Shown here: in pieces, positions 13,455 to 23,505 of the stretch | Layout: every line of letters begins with the position of its first letter | How positions within the stretch are numbered: the first letter of the stretch is position 1 | Assembly: GCA_025435555.1 (NCBI GenBank) | Contig: JAIWWG010000137.1 | Coordinates: 1 to 64,000 of the forward strand | DNA: 64,000 bases | Origin: Chytriomyces cf. hyalinus JEL632 | Lineage: Eukaryota; Chytridiomycota; Chytridiomycetes; Chytridiales; Chytriomycetaceae | Reading direction: 5' to 3' | Position numbers and translations under genes: made by a program | The notes under the pieces: model-generated | Told to the model about the DNA's origin: nothing | Seen by the model: the letters and a program-made list of their open reading frames with translations, nothing else | Databases searched by the model: none

Positions 13455-15335
13455 ATGACAGCCAACCAGTTCGACGGATTCGCCTTCCAACGCGCAATTG
13501 CCGGTCAGCAAAACTTGGCAAAACGAGGAATTGATCCGCTGAATGCCAAAAACATCCCGTCTCACATCCAGAATGCAGTGCAAAACAAGGCCCGAAAACG
13601 CATCTCGCTGTGTTCGATTTCGACTCCACTCTCTTCAGATCACCAAACCCAAGCACTGATCTTTGGGCGTCAAACTTACGTGGATCAATCATCTCCGACT
13701 GGTGAGAAAGAGATTGGTTTTGCACGGTCACGGCTTAACCACGGATCCTTGCAGTGCCTGGTTTCTTGAGCCACGAACACTGGCGGCCAGTCACATCCCC
13801 GAGGTGCCCGATCAATCATGGTGGGATCAGCGAGTGATTGAACGAGTTCGTGAGCTTCGCACGGGGAATAGCGCGAATGGCAACTTGGTTATTGTTCTGA
13901 CTGGCAGGCGGAGGGACGTTTTTTATGATCGAGTTGAGGAGCTGTGTAAAGGGCTAGAAGAGAGGCTTGGACATGGGTCACTGTTTGACATGTAAGCTTC
14001 TTTTTTTATAACGATCGCGAAAGCAGCTTTGCTGAGGTGCAGTCAGAATCTTGCTCAAGGAACACGAAAACCAAAGCGGCACAAAACGAATCGAATCAAC
14101 GCTCGAATTCAAACTCGCTGTTCTGACTTCAATTCTGCAAGAATTCCCAGACATACGTTCCATCGAGATGTGGGATGACCGCAAGAAACATTTGGACACG
14201 TTCTCGAAAGCGCTCAAACCCTTGAAAGCCAAACGTCGAATCACCGACTATTCGCTAGAACATGTTGTCCACGACCCTCTTCTCGCAAAGACTATTCACG
14301 AAACATTGGAGCATGCTATGGTCATGGAGCTGATCGGAAAGTACAACGCGAACATTTTGGCGTCACAAGAAGTTCTTCATGCGGAAGGGACAGAGAAAAT
14401 ACTCAACATGGATGCGGCTGAATGTGAGCATCGACAAAACTTTTTATTTCCAAAAAATAACTGCTCCATCTCATCACCGCGCAACTCTTGATTCTTGTCC
14501 AGTTAATCCGTTTGCACCTTCCTTGATCTCGGAGGAGCTTTCAATCGCGTCTTTATCGTTGGCCTCTTCAACTCCAAGCGACCCTGTTACATCCTCAAAG
14601 CCCGCAAAATCAGTGACAGTTGCCCAGCGCAATTCCAATTCCAGCTCGCCAACCATAATCAACGTCACAGAGTATGTTCAGTACACGGGCATCTTCTTGT
14701 CGAGCGAATCGCATGAATCCGTTTTGAAGCGCATTCCGATGCCGGAAGCAGGAAAATACACAGTCAAGGCACATCATGTCACAATCTGTTTAGGCCAAGC
14801 GCCTCCAGAAATTTTGGATCCTCTTGGAGGATTGGGGGCCACGGTCAAGTTACTTGCTGTCGCAGTTGGAAACACGATCCCAGCTGATAAGACAGCGTAT
14901 GGTGTCGTTGCTGTTCGTGTGGAGCTGGCAGAAAACCCTGCTCTCCTTGACGGTGCGGGCACTGCTATTCAGTTGACAACAAACGAAACACCGCATTGCA
15001 CCATTTACGTTGGGGTTGGAGCAAAAGCCATGGACAGTAATCTGATCACGGAGTGGACCACCCTTGACCCGCCCATTCCTCTGCAAGGAATCATTTCTGA
15101 AAAGAAAGTCACGGGAAAAAAAGTCACCACAGTTGCGACTCCGCAAAAGCCCGCAGAAGTTTCGATTGGTGCTTTTGTTAAGAAGCATCACTCATACCTG
15201 CAAGGCAGAGAGATTGGGGAAGTTGTTCTGACTGTGCAAGCGTGGATGGCGACAGAACAAATCGAGAACGCGTCGCATAACGCTGTTCAGATCGAGCAGT
15301 ACGTCGCAGAGCTGAAGCTGCGCGAACCAATATAA
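13455..15335 (+). CDS. HAD phosphatase plus 2H-phosphoesterase-like protein (Swiss Army Knife RNA repair-like)
   Basis: The N-terminal half carries a HAD-superfamily motif 1 (LAVFDFDSTLF) and later VIVLTGRRRDVF and EMWDDRKKH, typical of HAD motifs 2 and 4, as in the HAD_SAK_1 family. The C-terminal half has two H-x-T motifs in near-identical settings, HHVTICLGQ and PHCTIYVGV, the hallmark of 2H phosphoesterases that open cyclic 2',3'-phosphates. The fusion suggests RNA-end processing or repair: a phosphatase plus a cyclic phosphodiesterase. About five exons. The frame changes between MTANQFDGFAFQ and LAVFDFD; a 67-base intron with donor GTCAGC near 13502 would join them. Junctions SDC/AWFLEP, FDI/ILLKEH and AAEF/NPFAP are better supported. 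Stop at 15335. Confidence 0.8.
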
Positions 15336-15394
15336 ATATTTTAAGTCAAAGAGCTGACAAGAAGTTTTTGTGGCGCATTTTTCGAAACATTTTA

Positions 15395-15475
15395 AGTTTA
15401 AAGTGCTTGGTTCGAGGCGCGTGTTTCGAAAAAAGACGCGTTTGAAACATGCGCGAAAAATGGGGTATAAAGCAG
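15395..15475 (+). promoter_or_regulatory. TATA box with MCB- and E2F-like sites, homeobox promoter
   Basis: A clear TATAAA (15466-15471) lies 105 bases upstream of the homeobox ATG. Just upstream are an ACGCGT MluI cell-cycle box (15436-15441) and a GCGCGAAAAA stretch near 15451, which on the minus strand reads as an E2F-type TTTTTCGCGC site. The elements are seen; their use is inference. Confidence 0.5.
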
Positions 15476-15570
15476 CTGTCGACCCTTTCAGTGTACCGGT
15501 GTCAAAACACCATCGCATACACCCCCCGTTGCATACAACCCACCCCCCCAAAACAATACCAACACCAACT

Positions 15571-16416
15571 ATGCAGTCCCCAATGAGTCTCACGAACGAA
15601 TTCATGTGCCCTCCTCAGTTTACCCAAGAGACCTTCGATGCTCTCCTTATGTCCTCCCAAGAAGCCCTGGCGGCTACCTCGGGAATCCAAAGCCCGCCTT
15701 TCGAATCTCTTGCTCCTCTTGTCACCTCGTTCCCCATGACTCCTGCTCAAGAAATCATGCCAGCTGCTGGTCAACTGTTCATCAACCAGTACATGTTCGC
15801 GCCCATCATTCCGAGCCAACCCGTCCCAATCTTCAAATTTGAAGTGTCCGACCTCATGTCGGCAAACCAAAGCTTCGCTCCACTTCACTCGCCACCTGCC
15901 TCGGCTAGTGTTGACTACTTTCAGTACTCTAACATTGACAACCACTTTCTGTTGGCCGAGCCTGCTGTGCAGCAAGCCGTTCAGATGAGTGGACCTGTCT
16001 CCCCGGCCCCACAAAGCCCAGTCAGCCCCCAAACTGAAGTGTCAGAAACCAAGCAGAAAAAAATGCGTTTCAGAGCGACCGAAGCTGAACTCACTTTCCT
16101 TCTCTCCTACTTTGAGGTGAGCTGATCAAATACGCGATATTATCCAGAAGCTAACATCATCTGTCAGTCCAACCCCTTCCCGAGCAGCAAGGACAGAACG
16201 CGTCTGGCATCCAAGCTGGGCCTGGAGCCCCGCCAGATCCTCTTCTGGTTCCAAAACCGCCGTGCCACGCTCAAGTCCAACGGCGTCCTTGCCGTGAAGC
16301 CCAAGCGCAACAACCTCACCAGCTCGCTCGCCTTCAAGGGCAAGCAAAACAACCTGGCTCAGCTATCTGCCGGAAACCCTTACTTCTACGTTGCCGAAAA
16401 AAAGGAAACCGCTTAA
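15571..16416 (+). CDS. homeodomain transcription factor
   Basis: Two exons encode about 265 residues. The first ~165 residues are Ser/Pro/Gln-rich, of activation-domain type. A homeodomain follows, beginning KMRFRATEAELTFLL and crossing the intron (donor GTGAGC near 16116) into SNPFPSSKDRTRLASKLGL and then QILFWFQNRRATLK. The helix-3 core WFQNRR has Gln50 and Asn51, so it should contact a TAAT-like core. The spacing is that of an ordinary 60-residue domain, not a TALE three-residue insertion. The start ATG at 15571 lies about 100 bases from a TATA box. The C-terminal tail is basic (VKPKRNN). Target genes are unknown. Confidence 0.9.
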
Positions 16417-16633
16417 ACATCCTTATGGAATGTCTCCCCAACCCACCAACCGTCCTCCCCGTGTTTTGACTTCACACGCATGCGTTTCATTATAATCTGC
16501 ATTCTGGCATAAACGTAGATCGTTAGAAGAGTGGTCCTGGCGACTCCTTTGAATAAAAAGTACATAGTGTAAACAGTTGGTTCAGCTTCTTGGATTATTT
16601 CTTGTGTTTCAGCGTAAACACTGCTCACACAAG

Positions 16634-18197
16634 ATGGGCGTCAACAAGTTTTCTGACCTCGTCCGGCGATTTGCACCACAAGGCGTCAGCCAAGTATCGC
16701 TCCGCAAAGCCACGGAACAGTTGCAAACCAAGGCGGTGGCTGTGGATGCGCTTGTGTTTATCCGCATATTCTTGCATGGTGAGAGGAGAACAACTCTCTC
16801 GGACTCCCGTTGCTTACCCATCTCCTTTTATCAACTGCAAAATATCAATCCAGGCGCCGTTGCAAGCGGCGAGCAAGACGTGGCAGCGAGCGTGGTGCAT
16901 CGGACGGCATCGTTCGTGGCCACATTTGCTCAAATGGACGTCACGCCTGTGTTTTGCTTTGACAACGAGGAAGGCAAACAACGCATGCAAATGAAGGCTC
17001 GAGAGCAGTTGCGTTTCGTTGTTTTTTTTTCATGTTTTCGGCGAAGTCGTCGTTTCCTCAACCACTTTCTTGCACATTCACAGTGCCCGCCGGCGTGCCA
17101 CTCTCGACAGAGGTATCGAAATGAAGTCAATCGAAGAACAGCGTCTCCCTTTATTAGAGTCCTTGTCGGAGCTAGTTGACAAGTTGGATGAGGGCAAGCA
17201 GGACATTGGAACAGTCACGGATCAACTTTTGAAACTATCGCAAGCTGCCTCGTCCATCAAAATGAAAGGCGAAGGAGGCCGTATTTTCCATGAAACAGAC
17301 AGAATGATTCAGGCACTGGCCATGAACGCAGCGAAACCTCAATCAGTTGTCAACGCACGATTCCAACTACAACAATTGATCGAACGCTCGAAAATGCAAC
17401 ATGGAAGCCTTGTCAATAGAACTCAACTACTCACATCAGATCTGAAAGGGTCAGTGCATCGTCTTTTGACGCGGATGAAGGTTCCCATGGTGACGAGTGT
17501 TCACGAGGGGGAAGCCCTGTGCGCGTATTTAACGACGAAAGGGATAACGGGTGCTACCGCAACAGAGGATACCGATGCATGTGTTTTTGGAGACGGCCCT
17601 GTCTGGCGTGGTGTTGGACCAGCCACGGGTGTATACTACGACAAAGAGAAACGTGTTCACACGCCTCCTGCTACCAAATCTTCAAATCCATTTGGTGAAC
17701 CATCGGAGGGGTTTTTTGTCGGCGTGGAAGAAACTGCATTTGTTACCGAATCGATTGCATCCACAGATGGATTGGATGAATTATTACATGGTGGTGATCT
17801 GGGTCGCTCTCTCACGTGTCTGGATCCAATCGCGATCCGAGAGGGAATGGCGGTTACAAAAGAAGAATTCATTGACTTGATGATTCTCTGCGGAACCGAT
17901 TTCAGCGCAACTCTGAAACGCGTGGGTCCACAGACAGCTTACAAGTTAATCAAGGAGCACAAATCAATTGACCAAATTTTGAAAACCTCGAAATACGTGC
18001 CAAATGAAGGATTTGACCATGTAGGAGCACGAGCAATGTACATGAATTCGACTTTGGAAATGGACGCGTTTGTGGATTTGAAGAAAGTTGAAGCTGACAT
18101 TGCCGCGTTTGAGAGGAGCCGAAAGGGTATTCTAGGCATGGAAGGGCTCTCAATGTGTATTGAGGAGTTGGCAGACTGCGAAACGGTGGCGTCTTGA
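16634..18197 (+). CDS. divergent FEN1/XPG-family structure-specific nuclease
   Basis: FEN-family nucleases cut 5' flaps in DNA. The family acidic residues are present: VDAL in the N-region, VFCFDNEE, HEGEALCAYL (equivalent of the EAEA pair), TEDTDACVFG, and LCGTDFSATLKRVGP opening the helix-hairpin-helix. The start MGVNKFSDLVRRF is the usual MGxxxLxxL type. Three exons; introns begin GTGAGA (16779) and GTTGCG (about 17009). Odd features are a segment between RRRATLDRG and VPMVTSVHEGEA of about 130 residues against roughly 40 in FEN1, a second insertion after the DTD motif, and no C-terminal PCNA-binding box (it ends DCETVAS). It is probably a distinct subfamily rather than the replicative FEN1. 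Confidence 0.85.
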
Positions 18198-18560
18198 ATG
18201 CGGCGGTCTGGTTTTTGTATTTTTCCTTTTCTTATATCATTCTTTGTACTCTGTACTTTTGTGCATAAACTGCAAATCACTATCACTCTATTCTTTTGCG
18301 TTCATCCATTGGGGCGGTTTCATCGATAGGTGGCGTTGGTTCGTGGGCTGTTGAAAGAGCAACAAAATTCAAACAACCACATGTCAACCAGCGACAGCTC
18401 AGTATCATACTACTGCTGGATCAAACTATCGGTTCTCGAGAACGCGCGAGCATGCGCTTTACAACTGACAAACAGAGCTGCAAACTTAGTTTGAAGCAAC
18501 GCGTTTTTACTTACTGCGATTCAGCAACTATTGCAAAAACCAAACCACGAAAAATCAACC
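18198..18560. other. intergenic, no gene recognised (convergent 3' ends)
   Basis: This 363-base stretch lies between the 3' ends of the nuclease gene (plus) and the DOMON-cytochrome b561 gene (minus). It holds 3' untranslated sequence with T-rich runs and an isolated ACGCGT near 18499. I see no coding or RNA feature. Confidence 0.4.
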
Positions 18561-19646
18561 TCAATTATGCTTACTGACAAGCTCCGCTTCGTCATCGCTG
18601 ACATGATGAGAACTTCCAAACACGAGTTGTCCCCCCACAAGAGCCAACACCATCACACCAAGCCACACTCCAAATGCAATAATCCACGATGTTCCGAGCT
18701 GGCCTTGAATCATGCCGAGAAAGATGACCACCGCCGATAGGAGCACCGCAATGCGCCCGGTCCACCAGTGAGCACGATCCCACCATGGGATTCTCTTCCG
18801 CTGTATGTCAAACAAACGGTCAGAAGCAATTCCCAACATGATCTGGACAGGCATGATTCCGTAAACCATGATGCTGCCCAGAACCACATGTAGATTTCCA
18901 TTCACTTTGAAACCAATGTTGGTGGCCATGATTGCAACGCCGGCAACGGTGAGACCGCCCGTAAACAGGCCTCCACCGATTGCATGGCACAGGAACCAGG
19001 CATGGCCCATCTTGAACTTGAGATAGCGTGCAATGAATATAATTACGTAAGGGATCACTCCCCACGCAACCACCATTGTAATTCCATGAGAAACAATGTA
19101 ATCCGGTGGACCCGCTTTCACGGAAGCAACTCCAGTGTTGATGTCAAACTGGGCAGTGCCGTGAGGTCCATCGTGATATGAGACGCTATTGACTCCCGCT
19201 GGGACCTCGCTGCAAACCGCGTAAATCAGGCTCGTCGGGCCCGTTGAACTAAAATAGCTTCTCGGTACTTCAAACACGGCTGCAAGTTTCGTCGAGCTTC
19301 TCAGAGTGTAGGCAGCGAGAGACACGGGCACGGATTCTTGTTTAGACGCGACTTGCGGCATGTGGTAACCCATCGATGGAGCACGTTGCGAAACAACTGT
19401 GCTCGCGCCGTCGTTCCAGGCAATGAAGTACGCTTTGGCATCGGACATTCCAGATCCAAAGCCAAGGCTTGCCCAGCCCCCCAATTGCGATTCAACAAGG
19501 ATTATCACGCGTGTGGGATCTGGGCTGTGGGAGAAGGTTGCACAGAACGAGTTGGTGCGGTCACAGATGGTCGACGTGCCGTTGGCGACGGCTGATACTC
19601 TCTGCACAGCCAGTGAAACGAGAGCGAGAAGACGGCGCGCGATCAT
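18561..19646 (-). CDS. DOMON-cytochrome b561 protein, secreted-face redox membrane protein
   Basis: A single exon of 361 residues. An N-terminal signal peptide (MIARRLLALVSLAVQRVSA) is followed by a DOMON domain with GGWASLGFGSGMSD and YHDGPHG, then a cytochrome b561 region with about five membrane helices. Histidines fit for two hemes lie in SHGITMVVAWG, MGHAWFLCHAIGG, GNLHVVLGS and RAHWWTGRIAVLL. The family moves electrons across a membrane, often from ascorbate or toward extracellular partners. A soluble DOMON-only paralogue sits 191 bases upstream on the same strand. The C-terminus is short and acidic. Confidence 0.9.
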   Translation of the reverse strand: MIARRLLALVSLAVQRVSAVANGTSTICDRTNSFCATFSHSPDPTRVIILVESQLGGWASLGFGSGMSDAKAYFIAWNDGASTVVSQRAPSMGYHMPQVASKQESVPVSLAAYTLRSSTKLAAVFEVPRSYFSSTGPTSLIYAVCSEVPAGVNSVSYHDGPHGTAQFDINTGVASVKAGPPDYIVSHGITMVVAWGVIPYVIIFIARYLKFKMGHAWFLCHAIGGGLFTGGLTVAGVAIMATNIGFKVNGNLHVVLGSIMVYGIMPVQIMLGIASDRLFDIQRKRIPWWDRAHWWTGRIAVLLSAVVIFLGMIQGQLGTSWIIAFGVWLGVMVLALVGGQLVFGSSHHVSDDEAELVSKHN

Positions 19647-19837
19647 TCTTGTGTTCTGTCTATCTTCTATTTGGGGCCTTTGTTCTATTTTTGGTAAAGA
19701 TGCGCGGTTTGAGTCTCAGCGGAACCACCCTCAAGGGATTGCCAAAGAAATACGATCGCAACATTTAATATCGCGAGTTTATGATCTTATGGGTTTGAAA
19801 GGATGGGGAAGAAGTAATCTCGAAAGAACAACGCTTG

Positions 19838-20374
19838 TCACTTTGCATTTGCGTAGATATCGAACGTAAATGCCGCGTGTCCTCCATCGTGGTATGAAAT
19901 GCTTCCTTTCGCAGTAGGGGCCGACGCAGCCGACGCATAGAGCAAGCTCGTCGCGCCCTTGGTATTGAACCAGCTGGCAGGCACTTTGTAGTAACTTCGG
20001 ATGGCCCCGAACTGAATAAGCGGAACTTTGCTGAACAGCATTGCAATTTCAACGGCGGAAAGCGCTTTCGCTTCTTGGACACTCGCAACTGCGGGCTCGG
20101 CGCGTCGACTTGTCGAGCCACGTGTCGAGAGGTAGCCGGACTTTCCGGAGATGATGAACGACCGTGCGCTGGTCATTGATGATCCGAATCCAAGGCCAGC
20201 CCAGCCGGTACTTTTGGTTTGTATGAATACTGAGACGTACGTGGCATCTGCGGCAGCGAATGACACGCAAAGTGTTTTCCAGTTGTTGCAGTAAGTTGCG
20301 ACCTTGGTTGCGGCGGAGGCAATTCTGGCGAAGGAGATGAGGAGGGCAATGATACGAGCGAGTGTCAGCTGCAT
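19838..20374 (-). CDS. secreted DOMON-domain protein
   Basis: A single exon of 178 residues with a signal peptide (MQLTLARIIALLISFARIASA) and one DOMON domain: GWAGLGFGSSMTSARSF and SYHDGGHAAFTFDIY line up with the DOMON half of the neighbouring DOMON-cytochrome b561 gene (GGWASLGFGSGMSD and SYHDGPHGTAQFDIN). It stops where the membrane part of the neighbour would begin. DOMON domains bind heme or sugar; here it may be a soluble heme protein secreted to the wall or medium. The pair is best read as a tandem duplication with loss of the b561 half, or domain gain by the neighbour. Direction is unresolved. Confidence 0.85.
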   Translation of the reverse strand: MQLTLARIIALLISFARIASAATKVATYCNNWKTLCVSFAAADATYVSVFIQTKSTGWAGLGFGSSMTSARSFIISGKSGYLSTRGSTSRRAEPAVASVQEAKALSAVEIAMLFSKVPLIQFGAIRSYYKVPASWFNTKGATSLLYASAASAPTAKGSISYHDGGHAAFTFDIYANAK

Positions 20375-20507
20375 TCTTGCGTTGTTTTGAACAAGTTTGC
20401 TTCTGTAACCATTTTACTGTTTCCGAAAAACTGACAATTCCCTTGATTTCAAATGCCCCATAGTTTTATGAAAATCAACGATAATCATTATTTGACAACA
20501 CACACAG

Positions 20508-21953
20508 CTAAGAATGAAACAACGCGGCGTACTCAAGAAGAAGCAGTCCTGTGTAGCAGTGCAACGCGCTCATCCAATTCACCTCCGCCATCAACGACCT
20601 GGCATTCTCGCTGATACGTCGCGCCTCGTCATCATGCGCCATCAGCCACTCCAACTTCTCTTCCAAGTCAGAGAAATCTAGCTTAATTGGTACGTAATGT
20701 ATCATGGGTTCCAGTCGCCAGTTATAATAGTCTGCGAAGATGCCGTTGTACAGAATGACTGAATTCGTTTGCAAGTAGCTCTGCAGTCGCCCGGGCCATG
20801 TATTTCCATCGAGAACAATCAGATACTTGAAGTGCAGCATTTGTTGGAAGGATACATGTGCTTTGGTACCACCGTACTCGGTTTCGACATCTTTCAGAAT
20901 AACGGCATCGTTGACGTGGTGGAATCCGACATCCACCATCAACTGCTCGTTTTCGAGGGTAGCAACATCCTCAGTGACTCCTGCGTCGAACGCTGTTCCT
21001 GGATGTTTGCTGGCGTACTCTAGTCCCCATTTGACCAGCCGTGACCTTGGATACTGCCTCCAGGGTACGCTTGAATCAAACCGACCTCCCGTGGTTGAAC
21101 CCCGCCAAAACAAGACTCTCTTTTTACGTTCCCAAGGGATCGGATCTGACGCGCTTTCCGCTAGTTTCACTGCTTCGAAGTGGTGGTCGCGGGGAAAAAG
21201 AACATCGCGGTAACACGGCGATATTTTCGTCTGCGAAAACACGGGTACATGATCAAGATTCAGTGCTGCGAATGTTGCTGGAGATGTAAAGAAGCCGTGG
21301 AGTAATCTTTCAGACTCTGAGAGCGTGTCTCGCAGACATTGGTTCGAATTGACAACGTCAGTCATGTCGGTGTACACTTCAGATGCGGTGGCGGTGTCAC
21401 GCCAAATGACACGTGGCTCATCCAAGAGATTGACTGCGATCCAAACTTGTTGCGTGGGAGTGTATTTGAGGAGGTGGGCGACTGGCTGAAGAGCATCAAT
21501 CACAGCAGTTCGAGAAGAGTGAACGCGTTGAAATGCATCGATTCGTGTTATTTGTATTCGATCAAACTTTTCTGCATTCTTGATGTATTCGAGCCGCGTG
21601 CGGCCATCCCGCCATGACTCTAGATCCGTGTAAATCTGTTTGTATGTGCTTGTGAGATTGACACTGCATTTGTTTGCGCGTGCGAACGAGATCCAAGCAG
21701 CGAATCCCGGCGGCGGAGGGCGGTCGTTTGTCAATTGGCCGTGGGATTTGTACAGATCCGCGGCGAGGGACGGCTCCACTTCGAATGTTCCATCGCTCAC
21801 AACAAACAGGCCGAGTGGCTGCCACAGCAGGAGCAGCACAACACCAGTGACGCTTGCGAGAGAGAAGAAGAAGAGCTTATATGAATGAACCCGTGTAAGC
21901 TTGCTCCGCGTTCGCATGCGAGGTATGATAGTGTTTGTCAATAGTCCAATCAA
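20508..21953 (-). CDS. GT90 (CAP10-like) glycosyltransferase, type II membrane protein, copy A
   Basis: A single exon of 481 residues. A basic N-terminus precedes one membrane helix (about residues 28-52, FFFSLASVTGVVLLLLW), the layout of a Golgi type II enzyme. The GT90/CAP10 signature is clear: VLFWRGSTTGGRF, then VSFQQMLHFKYLIVLDG, NTWPGRLQSYLQTNSVIL and YVPIKLDFSDLEEKLEWL. Fungal GT90 enzymes transfer xylose or related sugars to wall or capsule glycans; the substrate here is not deducible. A close tandem paralogue lies 61 bases upstream on the same strand, with the same length and motif order. An alternative start is the Met 12 codons in. Confidence 0.93.
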   Translation of the reverse strand: MIGLLTNTIIPRMRTRSKLTRVHSYKLFFFSLASVTGVVLLLLWQPLGLFVVSDGTFEVEPSLAADLYKSHGQLTNDRPPPPGFAAWISFARANKCSVNLTSTYKQIYTDLESWRDGRTRLEYIKNAEKFDRIQITRIDAFQRVHSSRTAVIDALQPVAHLLKYTPTQQVWIAVNLLDEPRVIWRDTATASEVYTDMTDVVNSNQCLRDTLSESERLLHGFFTSPATFAALNLDHVPVFSQTKISPCYRDVLFPRDHHFEAVKLAESASDPIPWERKKRVLFWRGSTTGGRFDSSVPWRQYPRSRLVKWGLEYASKHPGTAFDAGVTEDVATLENEQLMVDVGFHHVNDAVILKDVETEYGGTKAHVSFQQMLHFKYLIVLDGNTWPGRLQSYLQTNSVILYNGIFADYYNWRLEPMIHYVPIKLDFSDLEEKLEWLMAHDDEARRISENARSLMAEVNWMSALHCYTGLLLLEYAALFHS

Positions 21954-22014
21954 TATTTATTTTTCATTGCAATCCCCGTCTCGAGTTCCCTCAGCTTCCA
22001 CGAGTCTTTGCAAA

Positions 22015-23505
22015 CTATTTCTGTGCAGTCTTTCCGTGCAACGCAGCGTATTCCATCAACAAAAGCCCAGAGTAGCATTGCAACGCCTGAAGGCGGTTCA
22101 CTTCCTTCATCAGCCGCTGCGCATTCTCGACAATCTGCCGTGCCTCCTCGTCGTGCGTCATCAGCCACGCAAGCCGCTCCTCCAGATCCGAGTAGTCCAG
22201 CTTCACCGGCACGTAATGCACCATCGGCACAAGCCGCCAGTTGAAAAAGTCGGTAAATATTCCATTGTACAAAATAACCGAGTTAGTCGCAAGATACGCT
22301 TGCAGACGACCGGGCCAAGTGTTTCCATCGAGAACAATCAAGTACTTGAAGTTTAGCATCTGCTCAAAACTCACGCGTTGCTTGAGCCCGCCGTACGTTG
22401 TGTACACCCTGTGAGCCGCAGTGGCGTCGTACTGAGCAAAGCTGCTGAAGCCCACATCCACGCGCAGTTGCGTGTTGTTGATGACTTTCTTTTGGAAAAT
22501 TGGATGCTCGATCAAACCAGCGTCGAAAGTCGATCCGGGATGTCTTTTCTCATATTCTAGGCCCCAAGCAATCAGGCGAGTGCGCGGATACTCTGTCCAT
22601 AGTTTTCCCCACCGGTAACTACCGCCAGTTGTCGAGCCCCGCCAAAACAAAACAGCCTTCTTCTCCTTCCACGGGACAGGGTCCACCACGGGTTTTATGG
22701 CCACTTCCAAGTGATGTCCGCGTGGGAAAATCAAATCCCAGTGACAAGGTGTGAGTTTTGTTTGAGAAAACACGGGCGCAGCCATGCGGAACATTGAGAA
22801 CGAGTCTGGACCTGAAAAGAACCCGTGAATTTTCCGCATCTCAGGAGGATACGTGTTTCTGTAGCATTGGTTCAATTGAAAGACTTGGTCAATGCCCGTG
22901 TAGTTTGCTGGAGCAGTGACATCTTGAATATCGGCCGGCACAACGCGTGGTTCATCCAGAATGTTGACTGGGATCCATAAGTTCTTGCCCGTGACCGAAC
23001 CCTTGAGAAGATGGGCGATAGGTCCCACAATTTCTCGCACAGCAGGGTTCTTTGGGTTGTCCAAATGCAAATGACCATAACGATCTATTCGCGCCATTGA
23101 GATGAACATTTGATGCTTCATATCTTCAGCCACTTTCGGAGAGATGCCCGTTTCTCTCCACGGTTCCAAGTCACGGTAAATTTGAGCGTAGGTTTCCGTC
23201 AGATTTGTGGAGCATCCATTCGCTGTTGCAAAGGCAAGCCATCTGCGGAATCCGTTAATGTCCGCTGAATGCTCCTGCTTTGTGACGGCTGAGTGAGATG
23301 CGTAGAGCAGCTCGGCATCTTCAAGCGAGATTTTGTTGTACGCGTCAGATTCTGGATTTGTGAGAGGTGACCATGAGAACAGGTTCAGGCCAAATGCGTC
23401 CAAGTTGTCCAGCACAAGCAGAGTAATGATGAGCACAATAAGGGCGTGCTGCCATTGGGCGGCGATGACGCGTGTCAGTTTGCTTGGCGAGCGCATCCCA
23501 ATCAC
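22015..23505 (-). CDS. GT90 (CAP10-like) glycosyltransferase, type II membrane protein, copy B
   Basis: A single exon of 496 residues, the tandem paralogue of copy A. The N-terminal membrane helix (ALIVLIITLLVLDNL) and the GT90 motifs VLFWRGSTTGGSY, VSFEQMLNFKYLIVLDG, NTWPGRLQAYLATNSVIL and YVPVKLDYSDLEERLAWL are shared nearly word for word, while the stem region after the membrane segment has diverged. The two copies are 61 bases apart head-to-tail, so the downstream copy A must have its promoter within the end of copy B or be carried on the same transcript. Lack of introns in both suggests the duplication happened after intron loss, or in a single-exon ancestor. Confidence 0.93.
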   Translation of the reverse strand: MIGMRSPSKLTRVIAAQWQHALIVLIITLLVLDNLDAFGLNLFSWSPLTNPESDAYNKISLEDAELLYASHSAVTKQEHSADINGFRRWLAFATANGCSTNLTETYAQIYRDLEPWRETGISPKVAEDMKHQMFISMARIDRYGHLHLDNPKNPAVREIVGPIAHLLKGSVTGKNLWIPVNILDEPRVVPADIQDVTAPANYTGIDQVFQLNQCYRNTYPPEMRKIHGFFSGPDSFSMFRMAAPVFSQTKLTPCHWDLIFPRGHHLEVAIKPVVDPVPWKEKKAVLFWRGSTTGGSYRWGKLWTEYPRTRLIAWGLEYEKRHPGSTFDAGLIEHPIFQKKVINNTQLRVDVGFSSFAQYDATAAHRVYTTYGGLKQRVSFEQMLNFKYLIVLDGNTWPGRLQAYLATNSVILYNGIFTDFFNWRLVPMVHYVPVKLDYSDLEERLAWLMTHDEEARQIVENAQRLMKEVNRLQALQCYSGLLLMEYAALHGKTAQK

